Below are positions 61,002-64,000 of a DNA stretch of 64,000 nt, one piece after another; position 1 is the stretch's first letter, and each line of letters begins with the position of its first letter. Where the stretch lies: positions 124,001-188,000 of the forward strand of contig OZ245050.1 in the NCBI GenBank assembly GCA_965224525.1, given 5' to 3'. The position numbers and the translations under genes were made by a program. Under the pieces are notes generated by a model. It saw only the letters and a list, made by a program, of their open reading frames with translations, was not told the origin of the DNA and made no database searches. This stretch comes from Granulosicoccus sp036478565 (GTDB lineage Bacteria; Pseudomonadota; Gammaproteobacteria; Granulosicoccales; Granulosicoccaceae).

Positions 61002-62279
61002 ATGTTTTTACAGACCAGAACGGTGAACGATGACCTGCGGCACCGCATTGCGATGACACGTGTTGTCTGCATTCTGGGCATGATCTATGTGCATGTGCCG
61101 ACTGGCCATCCGGATTCAGTGGTCTATGCGTTAAGTCTTGCTCAGTGGGGTACCACGATCCAGGGATTCCTGATTGAAGGCATTGGGCGCGCCAGTGCGG
61201 CATTGCTAAGTATAGTATCGGGGTATCTGACGGCCGTTGCCCTGAGCAAGCAAGGAGCCACATCCAGCGCACTCTACCGCCGTCGTTTTGAATCGATCAT
61301 TGTGCCCATGATCCTTTGGGGGGCGATCACCATTGCCGTCTATGGGCTTATCTCGCTGACGCGTGAAACATTTCTCAATTTCGAACACCAGAGCTTGTTC
61401 AGCGCTGCCCTGACGTATGTCAATTTTGTTGCCTTCCTGACAGATATTCCTGTTGGGCCAACGATGCACCTTTCTTTTTTACGCGATCTGTTTGTTTGTA
61501 TCTTACTCAGCCCGCTGCTTGTATTTGTTCTGCGGCGCGCTGCAATCCCCGTACTGGTTGCTCTGGCGTTTCTGTATCTGGCAGATATCGAGACCTTTGT
61601 CATTCTGCGACCTCTGGTGTTGTTTGCTTTTGCCATTGGATTGCATCTGGCCTTGTCGCATGCCAGGATGGAACTGCTTGATGATGCATGGCCGCTGTGG
61701 CTTCTGCTTTCAGCCGTGGCGACAATCAGTTTGCTGCTGTACAACGGCGGTGCAATGAGTGGGTTGGACGAAATATTTCAGCGCTTCGGGCTGGATACAA
61801 AGGAGAGTTTTTTATACCCTTTGTCACGTGTGTTTGGAGCGCTGGCTATCTGGACAGTTTTGTCTCGTCTGGTCGGTACTCGCTGGCAGGGTTGGATCGA
61901 AAGTATGACGCCCTACCTATTCGCGGCCTATTGCAGCCACTACCTGATGCTAACTCTAATGTGGTTTGGGCTGTGGCAGCCGGCTTTTGGCAGCGATCGT
62001 TTTTACATGGTGTGGTTTTTAGCAGCACCCTTGGTCACCATGTTGGTGGCATGGAGCATTGTCAATGGTACTGCCATTGTCTGGCCAAACGCTGCAGCAA
62101 GGCTGACAGGCGGCCGGGTTAATCGACCACTGCGCGAGTCGAAGCCCGTTACTGATCGGCCAGCAATTGCCAATGCAGGTACAGTTGACATGTCAGAGTC
62201 TGCCGACAAAATTTCCGCTGAAGACACCGAAGACTCGTCTGTGCAAGCACGGCAAAAAAAAAATCTCGCTCGCGCGTAA
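61002..62279 (+). CDS. Acyltransferase 3-family membrane protein
   Basis: Acyltransferase 3 (AT3) family, 425 residues from the ATG at 61002, with about ten hydrophobic segments. The early MTRVVCILGMIYVHVPTGH carries the family histidine; later MHLSFLRDLFVCI is the substrate-channel mark. A charged C-terminal tail of about 60 residues is added. It may acylate surface glycans; no glycan genes are nearby. The 255-base gap upstream (60744-61001) shows nothing clear. Confidence 0.86.
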   Translation: MFLQTRTVNDDLRHRIAMTRVVCILGMIYVHVPTGHPDSVVYALSLAQWGTTIQGFLIEGIGRASAALLSIVSGYLTAVALSKQGATSSALYRRRFESIIVPMILWGAITIAVYGLISLTRETFLNFEHQSLFSAALTYVNFVAFLTDIPVGPTMHLSFLRDLFVCILLSPLLVFVLRRAAIPVLVALAFLYLADIETFVILRPLVLFAFAIGLHLALSHARMELLDDAWPLWLLLSAVATISLLLYNGGAMSGLDEIFQRFGLDTKESFLYPLSRVFGALAIWTVLSRLVGTRWQGWIESMTPYLFAAYCSHYLMLTLMWFGLWQPAFGSDRFYMVWFLAAPLVTMLVAWSIVNGTAIVWPNAAARLTGGRVNRPLRESKPVTDRPAIANAGTVDMSESADKISAEDTEDSSVQARQKKNLARA

Positions 62280-62321
62280 CCTGATTTTACCTGGTATTGC
62301 GTGAATGCTGCCTAGGGGGGG

Positions 62322-62906
62322 TCAGTGATCGTGTGGATTACTGCCCGACGCTATTGCAATATGATGTGCCTGATGATGCATGCCAACAGTCATCAGACCG
62401 ATAAATCCCAACGCTCGAATCCTGTCTGTATCAGCTTCCGGTCCCTCGACCATCAGTGTGGCTCCCGTGTCGATTTGATCAGCAGTCAGTGTCCAGCCAT
62501 TCACACCGTCCATAGTTGACGCATGAGCTAGTACCATGTTCTGAATGGATGCGGAAACCGCAGAATCTAATGAAGTGGCGGTATACAGGGTGCCATTGTC
62601 TAATTCAGCAGTCTTGACCTGCGCACGCAAAGTAACGTTGTCCATATCAATCAAATGCGAGCGCAATGCGTCAATGTCCACGCGACCCCAATCTGTTGCA
62701 GGGTCGCTCAAGAGGATATCGACAATTTCCTGAATTGCCGCGAATGCGGATTGACCGCTTTGTTGTGGTGTGCTCATGGTCATCTGGTGACTCATCGCAT
62801 CGTGGTTCATGTCGGCTGTGTGTTGGTTGTTGGTTGTGTCCTGCGCCGTGGTCGTGGCAGGCAGCGCCAGCGCCAATACACAAAGGCATACAAGTTTAGT
62901 CTTCAT
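62322..62906 (-). CDS. Exported His/Met-rich protein of unknown function
   Basis: Protein of 194 residues from the ATG at 62906; signal peptide ending near TTTAQ (residue 23). A His/Met-rich segment follows (HTADMNHDAMSHQMTMS), and a histidine cluster near the C-terminus (VGMHHQAHHIAIASG), suggesting metal binding, possibly copper. The central region is helical with no recognised domain. It is divergent from a Crp-type regulator gene with a 59-base gap. Confidence 0.76.
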   Translation of the reverse strand: MKTKLVCLCVLALALPATTTAQDTTNNQHTADMNHDAMSHQMTMSTPQQSGQSAFAAIQEIVDILLSDPATDWGRVDIDALRSHLIDMDNVTLRAQVKTAELDNGTLYTATSLDSAVSASIQNMVLAHASTMDGVNGWTLTADQIDTGATLMVEGPEADTDRIRALGFIGLMTVGMHHQAHHIAIASGSNPHDH

Positions 62907-62965
62907 TGAATGGGTATTCGGATTCTGGAAGTCACTGATCTTGCACGAAAGAGCCACCTTGTCAT

Positions 62966-63508
62966 ATGATATCTATCATGTGTCGCCAGCTGAACCAGAT
63001 GCTTGACTTGTCGGGCCATGATAGAAATGTTGCGGCGAATGAGTCGTTGTTCTATTCCGGAGACCCTGTCAAATCAGTGTTTCTGGTGCAGCAGGGTTGT
63101 GTGGTTTTACGTCGTCAGACAGTCATGGGTGCTGAGCTGATTCTGCACGTTGCCGAAATGGGTGCGGTTATAGCGGAGGCATCCGTTTATTCATCAACCT
63201 ATCATTGCGATGCCATTGCCCGGGAAGCCTCCCGATTACACGTATTCTCAAAGGCAAATTTCCGTGCACAATTGGCTGACAATCCAGCGCTTGCCGATTG
63301 CTGGGCGATGAAGCTTGCCAGCAGCGTACAGGCAGCAAGGTTTCGCGCCGAGATCAGAAGCTTGCGTACGGTGGCAGAACGGCTTGATGCCTGGGTGGGT
63401 GCAGGCCGGGAAATTCCGGCCAAAGGACTGAGGCAGGAGCTGGCAGCCGAACTGGGTGTGTCCCGTGAGGCGTTGTATCGGGAGCTCTCGCGCTCCGGTT
63501 TTTCATGA
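62966..63508 (+). CDS. Crp/Fnr-family regulator (short)
   Basis: Regulator of 180 residues, shorter than the usual 220-230. Sensor domain with the FYSGDPVKSVFLVQQGCVVLRRQ pattern and a C-terminal winged helix (LRQELAAELGVSREALYRELSRSG); the dimer helix and DNA-binding part are compact. Cysteines in VQQGCVV and DNPALADCW. It is divergent from the His/Met-rich protein gene, which it may control. Confidence 0.85.
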   Translation: MISIMCRQLNQMLDLSGHDRNVAANESLFYSGDPVKSVFLVQQGCVVLRRQTVMGAELILHVAEMGAVIAEASVYSSTYHCDAIAREASRLHVFSKANFRAQLADNPALADCWAMKLASSVQAARFRAEIRSLRTVAERLDAWVGAGREIPAKGLRQELAAELGVSREALYRELSRSGFS

Positions 63509-63532
63509 ACATGCGCTTGTTGGAGGTAAAGA

Positions 63533-63548
63533 CGTTCCCGCAGGAACG
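63533..63548. repeat. Palindrome CGTTCCCGCAGGAACG
   Basis: Near copy (one base differs) of the palindrome at 17376-17391. It sits 25 bases after the Crp-type regulator and may be a terminator stem or a dispersed repeat element. Confidence 0.5.
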
Positions 63549-63673
63549 TGCTCTTGCGATGTTGTCGGTAACCAACAAGAGTGTGGCCCGGATCACGCTG
63601 GAGTACGGAGGCGATGGTATCCGGCCGCAGAAGTCACGTATAGTTACGTCTCTGAAGAGCTTTGATTATCTTT

Positions 63674-64000
63674 ATGAAACTGACTCGCCTGGTCTTGATG
63701 TTTTTCTCGCTTGCGCTCTGCATGTCTGACGCAATTGCGTTTGAGCTGCAGCAGCTGGATGCGAAACGAGTGAATTTGAACGACTATCTCGTCAGCGACC
63801 GCTGGACGCTTGTGATGTTCTGGTCAACTGACTGCATACCCTGCGAGCAGCAAAAACCCATGATAGAAGCATTTCACGCGGACCACGAAGAGCAGGATGC
63901 GACGGTTGTGGGTGTGGCGCTGGATGGAATGAAAGAGATCAGCGAAATTGAAAAACTGGTCGAACGCCATAACCCGACATACCCGAATCTTGTCGTGTTT
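63674..64000 (+). CDS. TlpA/thioredoxin-like exported protein, 3' end beyond window
   Basis: First 109 residues of a thioredoxin-fold protein: signal MKLTRLVLMFFSLALCMSDAIA, then FELQQLDAKRVNLNDYL and the redox site MFWSTDCIPCEQQKP (CIPC). The frame stays open to the last base. It resembles TlpA/ResA-type periplasmic thiol reductases. Its substrate cannot be told; cytochrome c maturation or Sox-type thiol reduction are options. Confidence 0.86.
   Translation, partial: MKLTRLVLMFFSLALCMSDAIAFELQQLDAKRVNLNDYLVSDRWTLVMFWSTDCIPCEQQKPMIEAFHADHEEQDATVVGVALDGMKEISEIEKLVERHNPTYPNLVVF

Noticed and set aside
63505..63729. 74-codon ORF between the Crp-type gene and the TlpA-like gene
   Set aside because: It overlaps the clear signal peptide start at 63674 and covers a palindrome; no recognisable product.
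1..64000. tRNA, rRNA or insertion sequence genes
   Set aside because: No cloverleaf, rRNA segment or transposase frame was recognised.

Overview
The window comes from a sulfur-oxidising gammaproteobacterium. The main evidence is a reverse-type dissimilatory sulfite reductase (rDsr) operon at 1-12279, in the order known from purple sulfur bacteria such as Allochromatium vinosum: dsrA (5' end missing), B, E, F, H, C, M, K, L, J, O, P, N, R. DsrEFH, DsrL, DsrN and DsrR are markers of the oxidative pathway. No dsrS is seen where Allochromatium has it. By eye the base composition is moderate (about 50-53% GC), with one AT-rich patch at roughly 37.8-40.0 kb. The genus cannot be named from the sequence alone.

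0-17.3 kb is a sulfur block. The dsr operon runs without a break, with overlapping genes, into a NarX/NarL-type two-component system (12263-14517). Next is a convergent cysG-type siroheme synthase gene, which would supply the DsrAB cofactor but whose N-terminal domain looks degenerate. After it come a small conserved-looking ORF, tusA (sulfur carrier) and a stand-alone LexA/S24-fold protein. 17.4-23 kb holds two 2-oxoglutarate/Fe(II) dioxygenases, a divergent pair of unknown proteins, a ferredoxin-type reductase and a Tat-exported metallo-hydrolase.

23-29 kb encodes a periplasmic thiol set (DsbC-like, DsbB, exported rhodanese), a second two-component system, and an FtrA-type AraC regulator divergent from a cytoplasmic rhodanese. 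A long inverted repeat lies between those two. 29-34 kb holds a lipoprotein, a deletion-fusion remnant of an OmpR-type regulator/histidine kinase pair, and a beta-propeller/DUF1800/DUF1501 cluster. 34-40 kb holds a copper P-type ATPase behind a MerR-type promoter, a DUF3365 cytochrome, and an AT-rich cassette (tag, ArsR, two SRPBCC proteins) with a probable leaderless promoter.

40-50.6 kb is a sulfide/persulfide block. A BigR/SqrR-type repressor sits upstream of an RND efflux pair and divergent from a multi-spanning membrane protein. These are followed by a Crp-type regulator, DUF2892, a persulfide-dioxygenase-like MBL protein and a DUF442 phosphatase-like protein. Two paralogous SoxS-like thioredoxins flank gap-pgk (50.1-53.7 kb). 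53.9-57.5 kb is a pqi (paraquat-inducible, MCE) operon. The right end holds tandem paralogous lipoproteins with an internally duplicated domain, an EamA transporter preceded by a curious 9-bp repeat, an acyltransferase, a His/Met-rich exported protein, a Crp-type regulator and the start of a TlpA-like thioredoxin.

The likely logic is as follows. Sulfur is delivered by rhodaneses and TusA through DsrEFH to DsrC, then oxidised by DsrAB/L and the DsrMKJOP membrane complex. Persulfide stress is handled by the BigR and MBL genes. Periplasmic thiol proteins maintain redox state.
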